Source: JAPLGE01 sp964355545
GTDB lineage: Bacteria > Bipolaricaulota > Bipolaricaulia > UBA7950 > UBA9294
DNA: 7,466 bases
Assembly (NCBI GenBank): GCA_964355545.1
Contig: CAYHEK010000071.1
Span: 1 to 7,466, forward strand
Direction of reading: 5' to 3'
Part shown: positions 1-5,409 of the stretch, in pieces
Layout: every line of letters starts with the position of its first letter
Position numbering within the stretch: the stretch's first letter is position 1
Position numbers and translations under genes: made by a program
The notes under the pieces: generated by a model
Told to the model about the DNA's origin: nothing
What the model saw: only the letters and a program-made list of their open reading frames with translations
Database searches by the model: none

Positions 1-790
1 GGGGGAAGAGGACCTTGCCCAAGTTGTCGACGACGCCGATCAGAAGCCCTCCTAGGAGCGCCCCCTGGATCGAGCCGACCCCGCCCACGATGACCACGGC
101 CATTGCCTGAAGGAGGACGGTATTGCCGGCTTCGCTATTGATCCCGCTGATCTGCGCGCCGAGGACGCCGGAGAGGCCGGCGACGAAGGAGGCGATGAGG
201 AAGACGACCATGGAGACCATCTCCATGTTCACCCCCATCCCCTGCGTCATCTCCTTGTCGTCCATCCCCGCGCGCACCCTCGCCCCGAGGCGCGTCTTGT
301 CCTGGAGGTACCACAGGGCGAGGGCGAAGATGGCGCCGAGGCCGATCAGGGCGAAACGGGAGGAGGCGACGGTGACATTCCCGATCGCGACTCTGTTGAC
401 GAAGAGGGCCTTCGCGGTGAACGGCATGCGCGCCCATCCCTGCCAGACCCAGATGCAGATGTTCGTCAGGATATAGACGAATCCGTAGGTGAGGAGAACC
501 TGCTCGTTCGGCTGCTTGTAGAGGCGCCTCAGGAAGACGCGCTCGATGAAGAGGCCAAGCAACCCTCCGGCGACCCCTCCCAGGATGACGGCGAGGGTGA
601 ACGGCCCGTGGAACCCCCTGAAGACCTGCCAGCCGACGTAGGCGGAGACCATGTACAGCGCGCCGTGCGCGAGGTTCGAGATCCCCATGACCCCCATGAC
701 GATCGACATCCCGGAGGCGGTGAGGAAGAGGACCATGCCGTAGGCAAGACCGTTAACGAGATTTCCCAAGAACATCAAGAACAGGCTCAC
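1..790 (-). CDS. livH: LivH-type branched-chain amino acid ABC transporter permease (C-terminus off the window)
   Basis: Inner-membrane permease subunit of a high-affinity branched-chain amino acid type ABC importer. It would form the transmembrane pore with LivM and be driven by LivG/LivF. My translation gives 263 residues, open to the left edge. Family members have roughly 290-300, so about 30 residues are missing. Hydrophobic segments follow one another throughout. Recognisable family stretches are SNLAHGALYMVSAYVG (about residues 38-53), the cytoplasmic ATPase-contacting loop VRAGMDDKEMTQGMGVN (172-188) and GGVGSIQGALLGGLLIGVV (236-254). The start is a GTG at 790, chosen because a clear GGAGGT (799-804) lies 8 nt upstream. 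It follows the binding-protein gene by 143 bp and is presumably in the same transcript. The transported substrate is not readable from the permease. LivH-family membership is very secure, while amino acid specificity is inferred from the family. Confidence 0.93.
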   Translation of the reverse strand, partial: MSLFLMFLGNLVNGLAYGMVLFLTASGMSIVMGVMGISNLAHGALYMVSAYVGWQVFRGFHGPFTLAVILGGVAGGLLGLFIERVFLRRLYKQPNEQVLLTYGFVYILTNICIWVWQGWARMPFTAKALFVNRVAIGNVTVASSRFALIGLGAIFALALWYLQDKTRLGARVRAGMDDKEMTQGMGVNMEMVSMVVFLIASFVAGLSGVLGAQISGINSEAGNTVLLQAMAVVIVGGVGSIQGALLGGLLIGVVDNLGKVLFP

Positions 791-846
791 GAGAAATGAC
801 CTCCCATCTTCAAGGGATGGATAGAGCCAGAGCTTCGATTCTACAA

Positions 847-882
847 GACGGGCAAGCCGCATTGCGGCACGGCTTGCCCGTC
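847..882 (-). terminator. 13-bp perfect stem-loop between livK and livH (attenuator or mRNA-stability hairpin)
   Basis: Arms GACGGGCAAGCCG (847-859) and CGGCTTGCCCGTC (870-882) are perfectly complementary around a 10-nt loop. On the minus strand the stem is followed by TTGTAGAAT, which is not a real T-run, so it looks like a leaky terminator or a 3'-protecting hairpin rather than a full stop. Its place between the binding-protein gene and the permease gene is where ABC importer operons often reduce downstream expression. The fold is seen directly; the role is inferred. Confidence 0.6.
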
Positions 883-933
883 GTCACTCACTTGGCCTAG
901 GATGCGCTTTTCAGTCCTTGATCCTCCGCGCTC

Positions 934-2118
934 CTACTTCTTCTCGCTCGGGAGCGTCGGGTCGATGATTCCCTTCTCCACGTAGAGCGGGGCGGAGAGG
1001 CGGTACTCGCCGTTCACGAACTCGGCCTGCGTCACGTACCCATCGGTGATCGCGACACCCTCCGGGGTGAAGGAGACCGGGCCGGCCGGGGTGTTCAGTT
1101 TGAGCGAGAGGATCGCCGGCCACAGAGCGTCGAAGCTCGCGTTCCCGCCCGTCTTCTTGAGGCCGGCGAGGATGATCTTCGTGAGCGTGTAGGCGTTCTG
1201 CTCCGAGCAGCTCGGGACCTTCCCCGTCTTCAGGAAGATCCCGGCGAGGAAGGCCCGGTTCTCGGCGTTGTCGAGCTGCCAGGTGTACGCCGACTCGCCC
1301 TTGATGCCGAGCGCGATGTCGCCCAGCTCGGCGAGGGCCTCCGGCGTGTAGTCGCCGTCCTGGGTGATCGTCACCATCGGTTTTTTGACGCCCATCTCGT
1401 TGGCCTGATAGACGAAGCGGCTCACCGGGCCGGGGCCTTCGAGCGCGTACAGGATGACGTCGGCGACGGTCGCCGCGAGACCCGCGATGTACGGGCTGTA
1501 GTCCTGGCAGCCGACTGGCGGCCACAGCTGGCCGACGACGGTCCCGCCCGCGGCCTTGAATCCCTCCGCGGCGCCGTTCGCGTACGCGATCTTCCCTGCG
1601 TAGTTCGCGCCGATCGTGACCATCGTCCTGTAGCCGAGGACGTCATAGCAGTACTTGCCGAACCAGTAGGTCTGGGCCTCGCACGTCGTCGGGTAGATGA
1701 TGTACGTCGTGTTCGGCTCGTACGCGATCGGCCGCATCCCGTTGATCAGCGAGGTGATGATGACCTTCTGCTCCCGCGCGTACGGGGCAATCGCGAGGTG
1801 CGCGTCGCCCATGAGCGGGCCGATGACGATCTTCACCTTGTCGCTGTCCACGAGCTTCTTGAACTTCTCAAGGGCTACGGAGACGCTCGTCGCGCTGTCC
1901 TCGATGATCAACTCGATCTTCACCCCGGCAACCTGGTAGTTCACCTCTTCCAGCGCCAGCCGGACCCCCGCCTCGAACTTCGGCCCAAGCTCGGCGACCG
2001 GGCCGGTGTAGTCGAAGAGCCCACCGATCTTGATCGACTCAGCACCGAGGACTGGCAGGGTCCCCAGGGCGAGCACGAGGGAGAACACACCAAGAAGTAC
2101 CAATAGCTTTCGGTTCAT
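934..2118 (-). CDS. livK: LivK-type ABC transporter substrate-binding protein (Peripla_BP_6)
   Basis: Extracytoplasmic solute-binding protein that would deliver a branched-chain amino acid or related amide to the LivH/LivM permease. It is 394 residues long, usual for the family. The N-terminus is a Sec signal peptide: basic MNRK, a hydrophobic core to about residue 22, then VLGA before Glu27 as the likely cleavage site. There is no lipobox cysteine. The mature protein opens with IKIGGLFDYTGPVAELGP, the standard first strand of the type I periplasmic-binding fold, and continues with ALEKFKKLVDSDKVKIVIGP (first-lobe motif). Several cysteines in the mature part (in TTCEAQ, KYCYD, VGCQDY and PSCSEQ) could form disulfides. 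The start is the ATG at 2118, with AAGGAGG (2126-2132) 7 nt upstream. The frame stays open much further upstream into the amidohydrolase gene, but that extension is not coding. Gene order (amidohydrolase, binding protein, permease) suggests its ligand may be the hydrolase substrate. The ligand itself cannot be read from the sequence. Confidence 0.93.
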   Translation of the reverse strand: MNRKLLVLLGVFSLVLALGTLPVLGAESIKIGGLFDYTGPVAELGPKFEAGVRLALEEVNYQVAGVKIELIIEDSATSVSVALEKFKKLVDSDKVKIVIGPLMGDAHLAIAPYAREQKVIITSLINGMRPIAYEPNTTYIIYPTTCEAQTYWFGKYCYDVLGYRTMVTIGANYAGKIAYANGAAEGFKAAGGTVVGQLWPPVGCQDYSPYIAGLAATVADVILYALEGPGPVSRFVYQANEMGVKKPMVTITQDGDYTPEALAELGDIALGIKGESAYTWQLDNAENRAFLAGIFLKTGKVPSCSEQNAYTLTKIILAGLKKTGGNASFDALWPAILSLKLNTPAGPVSFTPEGVAITDGYVTQAEFVNGEYRLSAPLYVEKGIIDPTLPSEKK

Positions 2119-2192
2119 GTAGCACCCTCCTTCAGGTTGTTGCAATTGACCGCTACGATCCAGATCACTTCCTCTTGTCCTTCTTGTGAAGC

Positions 2193-2239
2193 GGTCCCAC
2201 CTCCTTCCCCTCGGCTCCCTCGCCACCGGCGAAGGGACC
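2193..2239 (-). repeat. Imperfect hairpin(s) between the amidohydrolase and livK
   Basis: CCCTCGCC (2217-2224) can pair with GGCGAAGGG (2228-2236) with one bulged A and a 3-nt loop, and GGTCCC (2193-2198) can pair with GGGACC (2234-2239). The two pairings compete for shared bases. No T-run follows on the minus strand, so it is not a convincing intrinsic terminator. It could be an intercistronic structure. The rest of 2119-2264 shows only the livK ribosome binding site, with no recognisable promoter. Confidence 0.25.
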
Positions 2240-2264
2240 GGTCGGGTAGCGTTCTTTGATACCT

Positions 2265-3926
2265 TCAGGTCTCCGATTCTCTTCCTTTTCGTAGAACCGT
2301 CCCGCAGAGCTCGCCCGAGTAGACCTCGTTCTCGAGGACCGGCGTCCCGTTTAGGATCACGACCTCGATCCCGTCCGGGTACTGAGAGGGATCGGCGTAG
2401 GTCGCGCGGTCGGCAATCGTCTTGGGGTCGAAGATCGTAATGTCGGCCATGGCCCCCTCGCGGAGGATCCCTCGGTCCCGGACTCCGAACCGCCCGAGGG
2501 ACTGGGAGGTCATCTTGCGCACCATCTCCTCCATCGGCACAAGGCCCAGGTCGCGGCTGTAGTGGCCGAGGCACTTGGGGAAGGCCCCGTACGCGGCCGG
2601 GTGGGGGAGTCCCCTCCCGGTGATGATGGCGTCGGTCTCGATCGAGGCCTGGTGATGGGCGACGAGCTTCTGATGCCAGGGGTCGTCCATCTCGTCCGTC
2701 CCTGAACTTCCGATGTAGAGGGCCATCGTTGGGCCCTTCTCCTCCATAATCATGTCCGCCGCCGCGTCGAACGGGGTCTTCCCCGTCGTCTGGGCGATCT
2801 CGGTGAAGGACATCCCTTCGTACATCTTGTTCTCCTTCGTGATCGCGGAGATGAGGCGGATGTTCTCCCAGCCGGTCGCGCCGACGAGGTTGTGCGGCCA
2901 GGCGCCGGGGAGCCAGGAGGGCCAGCCGGGCATGTCGTCCTCGACCGAGCGGCGGATCCGCTCCCGCGTCGCAGGGTCCCTCAGGCGCCTTGAGAGTTTC
3001 TCCATCCCTCCCTCGAGGGCCCAGGGGGGGAGGGTGGCGAAGAGGGTCGTGTTCGCCGCGACGTAGGGAATGACATCCATGCCCACGTCGACCCCGCGGG
3101 CGCGCGCCGCGTCGTGAAGCTCAAGGAGCGCGTCGATCTGCGGGAAGAAGCGCTCTCCGAAGGCCTCGGCGTGGGAATGCACGGCCGTGATGCGGTTCGT
3201 CTCGGCGATGCGGATCACCTCGCGCGCCGCCTGGAGGAGGGTCTCGCTCGACCCGCGCACGTGGCAAGTGAAAACGCCGCCGAATTCCGCAAGCGGCGCG
3301 CTCGTAGCGATCAGCTCCTCCGTGTCGGAGTACATGCCGGGCGGGTAGATCAGCCCGGCGGAGAGGCCCCACGCCCCCTGGTCTAGGTCCCGGCGGGCGA
3401 GGCGGGCCATCTCTTCCTTCTCCGCGTCGGTCGCGACCCCCGCGCGCAGGCCCTTCACGCACATACGGATCGTCCCGTGCGAGGTCATCGAGAGGACGTT
3501 GTAGGCCGTGCCCTGCTTTTCCAGGTAGTCCATGTAGCCCTTGGCGTCCTTCCAGTGCCAGTTGAATCCGTCGCACTGGAAGAACCCGCTGTACCCCTTA
3601 AGGAGCGCCACGTCGTCTTGGGTGTTCACGGGGAACGGCGAATAGCCGCAGTTTCCCGTGACGAGGGTCGTGATCCCCTGGCGGACGAAGCATTCAAGGA
3701 CCTTGGGGTGCCGTGGGTGGGCGAGGACGAAGTCGGCGTGGCTGTGACAATCGACAAAACCGGGAGCGACGACGAGGCCGCGGGCGTCGATCACCCGCTT
3801 CGCCGAGGGCTTACCGAGGCGCCCGATCTTCTCGATCCTCTTTTCCCGGACGGCAAGGTCGGCGGCGAACCACGGGTTCCCGGTCCCGTCCACGATCGTT
3901 CCGTTTTTGATTAGGAGGTCATACAT
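2265..3926 (-). CDS. N-acyl-D-amino-acid deacylase-like amidohydrolase (D-aminoacylase family)
   Basis: Metal-dependent cytoplasmic amidohydrolase of the D-aminoacylase/N-acyl-D-glutamate deacylase group, which hydrolyses an amide to release an amino acid and an acid. It is 553 residues long and full-length, with no signal peptide. Seen in order: the N-terminal beta-sandwich start MYDLLIKNGTIVDGTG; metal motif GFVDCHSH (His61, His63); GNCG with Cys93, matching the bridging cysteine of D-aminoacylases; GLIYPPGMY (191-199); CHVRGSS with His222; HSHAE with His252; ETD near residue 430-432 as the likely general-base aspartate, followed by LPHPAAYGAFPKCLG; and the C-terminal sandwich closing GAMADITIFDP. 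The residue two after His252 is Glu where I recall lysine in characterised D-aminoacylases, so the substrate may differ. I chose ATG 3926 (GGAG 9 nt upstream) over an in-frame GTG at 3941 whose spacing is poor. It is the first gene after the 4079-4107 promoter and lies upstream of livKH. Confidence 0.9.
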   Translation of the reverse strand: MYDLLIKNGTIVDGTGNPWFAADLAVREKRIEKIGRLGKPSAKRVIDARGLVVAPGFVDCHSHADFVLAHPRHPKVLECFVRQGITTLVTGNCGYSPFPVNTQDDVALLKGYSGFFQCDGFNWHWKDAKGYMDYLEKQGTAYNVLSMTSHGTIRMCVKGLRAGVATDAEKEEMARLARRDLDQGAWGLSAGLIYPPGMYSDTEELIATSAPLAEFGGVFTCHVRGSSETLLQAAREVIRIAETNRITAVHSHAEAFGERFFPQIDALLELHDAARARGVDVGMDVIPYVAANTTLFATLPPWALEGGMEKLSRRLRDPATRERIRRSVEDDMPGWPSWLPGAWPHNLVGATGWENIRLISAITKENKMYEGMSFTEIAQTTGKTPFDAAADMIMEEKGPTMALYIGSSGTDEMDDPWHQKLVAHHQASIETDAIITGRGLPHPAAYGAFPKCLGHYSRDLGLVPMEEMVRKMTSQSLGRFGVRDRGILREGAMADITIFDPKTIADRATYADPSQYPDGIEVVILNGTPVLENEVYSGELCGTVLRKGRESET

Positions 3927-3942
3927 CAGCCAACACTCCACT

Positions 3943-4011
3943 GTCCTCTAAACTTGTCTTTAGGCACAGAATTGCTTGTTGCCAGGGGTGATTGAAAACG
4001 GCACAGAGGAC
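3943..4011 (-). promoter_or_regulatory. Long-range inverted repeat and direct repeats in the amidohydrolase leader
   Basis: GTCCTCT (3943-3949) and AGAGGAC (4005-4011) are complementary across a 55-nt loop, and the first arm sits just upstream of the amidohydrolase ribosome binding site. The same interval holds two copies of GGCACAGA (3963-3970 and 4000-4007; TCTGTGCC in the transcript) 37 nt apart start to start. The repeats are seen directly. A role in leader folding or protein binding is inferred and weak. Confidence 0.3.
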
Positions 4012-4017
4012 TCGACT

Positions 4018-4048
4018 TAGACAGGACAAACTATAGTTAATCTGTCTA
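4018..4048. promoter_or_regulatory. Operator-like dyad in the amidohydrolase-liv leader
   Basis: TAGACAG (4018-4024) and CTGTCTA (4042-4048) are a perfect 7-bp inverted repeat 17 bp apart. A 10-bp palindrome AACTATAGTT (4029-4038) sits within one half base of the same centre. Nested dyads with a common axis are typical of repressor or activator sites. The element lies roughly 25-55 nt downstream of the start point expected from the 4079-4107 promoter, a position suited to repression or to an RNA hairpin. No regulator gene is present in the window, and the regulator family is unknown. Confidence 0.45.
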
Positions 4049-4078
4049 CATCTACTAACTATCGCCATATGGAAACCC

Positions 4079-4107
4079 ATGGTATCGGCTTGCCGCGGCC
4101 CTGTCAA
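4079..4107 (-). promoter_or_regulatory. Sigma70-type promoter for the amidohydrolase-livK-livH operon
   Basis: On the minus strand a perfect -35 TTGACA (4107-4102) is followed after exactly 17 bp by TACCAT (4084-4079), which matches the -10 consensus at 4 of 6 positions. Transcription would start near 4072 and give a leader of about 145 nt before the ATG at 3926. It is the best promoter match I found in the window. It is placed between the end of the HAD gene and the amidohydrolase, so it splits the window into two transcription units. Confidence 0.65.
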
Positions 4108-4222
4108 GGATTGGGCGAGCGCTCTGCCTCTTGGTCTCTCAGCGGATTGACGGTCACGTAAGCCGCGCGCGAGGTGGCGAGGAAGACCGTGTGCCCCAGC
4201 GGCGGAGTCGGCTGTTCCTTCC
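4108..4222. other. Gap after the HAD gene without a recognised feature
   Basis: This is the upstream part of the 296-bp gene-free stretch 3927-4222, whose remainder is annotated as promoter and leader. I see no gene and no convincing terminator for the AOR-HAD unit. The only dyad noticed is a 6-bp ACGGTC/GACCGT pair with a loop of more than 30 nt, too weak to call. Confidence 0.5.
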
Positions 4223-4840
4223 TCAGGAGGGGCTCGATCCGAGGGCAAGAAGGTGGGAGACGATCGTCCGCGCCTCGAACAGGTCGGCCGCCTCGCGGAA
4301 GGAAAGGTCCGGGGGAAGGAGGTCACGACTCCACTCCTTGGGGGCGACGAGGATCACGTCGGCGATCCCGGCGCGCCGGGCGGCGAGGAGGTCGAGGTGG
4401 GAGTCGCCGATCGCGAGGGCCTCCCCTGGGGAGAGGCCGAGGGCGCGGAGCGGGCCGAGGAGGGCCTCCGGGTCCGGCTTCAGCGCCCCGTCCTCCCGCG
4501 TGAACACTCGGTCGAAGATAAGACCATTCCGTTCGAGGACCGCCTCGGCGCTCGCGCGGGAGTTGTTCGTGATGAGGACCGCGACGACGCTGTGGGCGCG
4601 GAGGAAGGCGATGAGTTCCGCGGCCCCGGGCATGGGGGATCCGGTCTCGACCCCGAGGGCCTCGTAGCGCTCGAGGATCGCCGTTCCTCTTTCCCGCTCC
4701 TCGGGAGGGAGCGAAGAGAGGTAGTCGATGATCGTCCGCGCCTCCGGCGGGACTCCGATCGCCCGCCGCACCTCCGGCCAGTTGACGGGGGAGGACCAGA
4801 TCGTCCCATCCATGTCGAAGAGAACCGCGCGAATCGCCAT
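4223..4840 (-). CDS. HAD-superfamily phosphatase (phosphoglycolate-phosphatase-like)
   Basis: Small haloacid dehalogenase-type phosphohydrolase of 205 residues, cytoplasmic. All four catalytic motifs are present: motif I LFDMDGT with nucleophile Asp9 and acid/base Asp11; motif II LITNNS with Thr91; motif III lysine in LKPDPE (Lys121); motif IV AIGDSHLD with Asp146 and Asp150 for Mg2+. The stretch from about 16 to 75 is a helical cap of the type next to motif I. The physiological substrate cannot be inferred; phosphoglycolate is only the usual default annotation. I chose ATG 4840 because motif I then lies at residue 9 as usual. A GTG at 4873 in the same frame would add 11 residues and overlap the upstream stop, but has no properly spaced ribosome binding site. 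It is the last gene of the AOR unit, so a role with that enzyme or its cofactor is possible but unproven. Confidence 0.88.
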   Translation of the reverse strand: MAIRAVLFDMDGTIWSSPVNWPEVRRAIGVPPEARTIIDYLSSLPPEERERGTAILERYEALGVETGSPMPGAAELIAFLRAHSVVAVLITNNSRASAEAVLERNGLIFDRVFTREDGALKPDPEALLGPLRALGLSPGEALAIGDSHLDLLAARRAGIADVILVAPKEWSRDLLPPDLSFREAADLFEARTIVSHLLALGSSPS

Positions 4841-4842
4841 CG

Positions 4843-4877
4843 GGTGGGGATGATACCCGAAGGGCTCACCCACCTCC
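4843..4877 (-). promoter_or_regulatory. Hairpin between a GGAGG ribosome binding site and the HAD start codon
   Basis: In the transcript GGAGG (4877-4873) lies 32 nt ahead of ATG 4840, too far for normal use. The interval folds: GGTGGG (4874-4869) pairs with CCCACC (4848-4843), TGA (4868-4866, the stop of the preceding gene) with TCA (4853-4851), and CCC (4864-4862) with GGG (4858-4856), with small bulges and a 3-nt loop. Folding would bring the Shine-Dalgarno close to the ATG. The pairing is seen in the sequence; the function is inferred. Confidence 0.35.
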
Positions 4878-5108
4878 GACCGGGGGAAAGAGGGCGACGC
4901 GATCGGCGTTCCTCAGAGGATGCTCGAGCCCTCTCGCCACCCCGTTCACGAAGACAAGCTGGACGGCCGACGGGGGGATTCCGAACGTCGCCAAGAGCTC
5001 CCCAAGGGACGTCCCCTCACGCAGGGTGGCGGGAAGTGGAGATCCGGCCGGTGCATCTGGGACGTATCCCTGCAAGGTCGCGTACAGTCGCACCTCAATC
5101 TGGAGCAT
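4866..5108 (-). CDS. MoaD/ThiS-family sulfur-carrier-like protein with C-terminal VGGG
   Basis: Ubiquitin-fold protein of 80 residues. It starts with a beta strand (MLQIEVRLYATLQGY), has the central helix SLGELLATFGIP (about 34-45), the strand VQLVFVNG (49-56), and ends DRVALFPPVGGG (69-80). The LFPP-V-GG-type tail is the hallmark of MoaD, whose terminal glycine is adenylated by MoeB-type enzymes and converted to a thiocarboxylate that gives sulfur to the pyranopterin. ThiS or another sulfur carrier is possible, but neighbouring a pterin-dependent oxidoreductase favours a MoaD-like role. The start ATG 5108 has GAGG about 9 nt upstream. It overlaps the preceding gene by 14 nt. No MoaE or MoeB partner is present in the window. 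Confidence 0.87.
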   Translation of the reverse strand: MLQIEVRLYATLQGYVPDAPAGSPLPATLREGTSLGELLATFGIPPSAVQLVFVNGVARGLEHPLRNADRVALFPPVGGG

Positions 5109-5409
5109 CCGAGGAGGCCTCTCCGAAACGGGGGAAATACCACCGATAGAGGAGTCCCATGTCCTGCGGGAAGAGGCCGAGCCGGTCCTCCGGGCCCACT
5201 CGCCGGCCGAGCGCGGAGTACTCTCCGTTCAGGAAGACGTTTGGACTCAGCTCCACGGGGGCGATTCCGATCCGGGCCACGACCTCTCGGATCGTGTCCC
5301 CCTCCTCCACCGGGACGCGGAGGATCGACTCCTTCCGCGGGTCCTTTTCCTTTGCGAAGCGGCGCAGGGCCCCGTAGAGGTGTACCTCGATTTCGCCCTT
5401 CCTCCTCAC
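5095..5409 (-). CDS. MoaD/ThiS-like ubiquitin-fold protein lacking the C-terminal diglycine
   Basis: This 104-residue protein has the MoaD pattern: first strand IEVHLYGALRRF (7-18), helix TIREVVARIGI (39-49), strand NVFLNGEYS (57-65), and EDRLGLFP (74-81), equivalent to the ALFPP of the downstream paralogue. Instead of ending in GG it continues QDMGLLYRWYFPRFGE and an acidic, Ser/Ala-rich tail, so it cannot form a thiocarboxylate in the usual way. It may be a structural partner or cofactor chaperone of the adjacent AOR rather than a sulfur donor; this is inference. The start is GTG 5409, overlapping the AOR TGA as GTGA. No ribosome binding site is seen upstream, so translation is probably coupled to the AOR gene. 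The ubiquitin-like fold is well supported; the role is not. Confidence 0.82.
   Translation of the reverse strand: MRRKGEIEVHLYGALRRFAKEKDPRKESILRVPVEEGDTIREVVARIGIAPVELSPNVFLNGEYSALGRRVGPEDRLGLFPQDMGLLYRWYFPRFGEASSDAPD

Noticed and set aside
135..437. 100-codon minus-strand frame inside livH
   Set aside because: It lies in an alternative frame of the clear LivH sequence and has an Arg/His-rich composition typical of shadows.
2119..2574. N-terminal extension of the substrate-binding protein to a start at 2574
   Set aside because: The extra 152 residues are low-complexity Arg/Pro-rich, overlap the amidohydrolase in another frame, and would bury the clear signal peptide and the ribosome binding site at 2126-2132.
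3927..3941. GTG 3941 as start of the amidohydrolase
   Set aside because: The nearest purine-rich motif is only 3 nt away, while ATG 3926 has GGAG at 9 nt and gives the usual family N-terminus.
4253..5149. 298-codon plus-strand frame antisense to the HAD and MoaD-like genes
   Set aside because: Charged low-complexity translation opposite two genes whose motifs are unmistakable; a shadow of GC codon bias.
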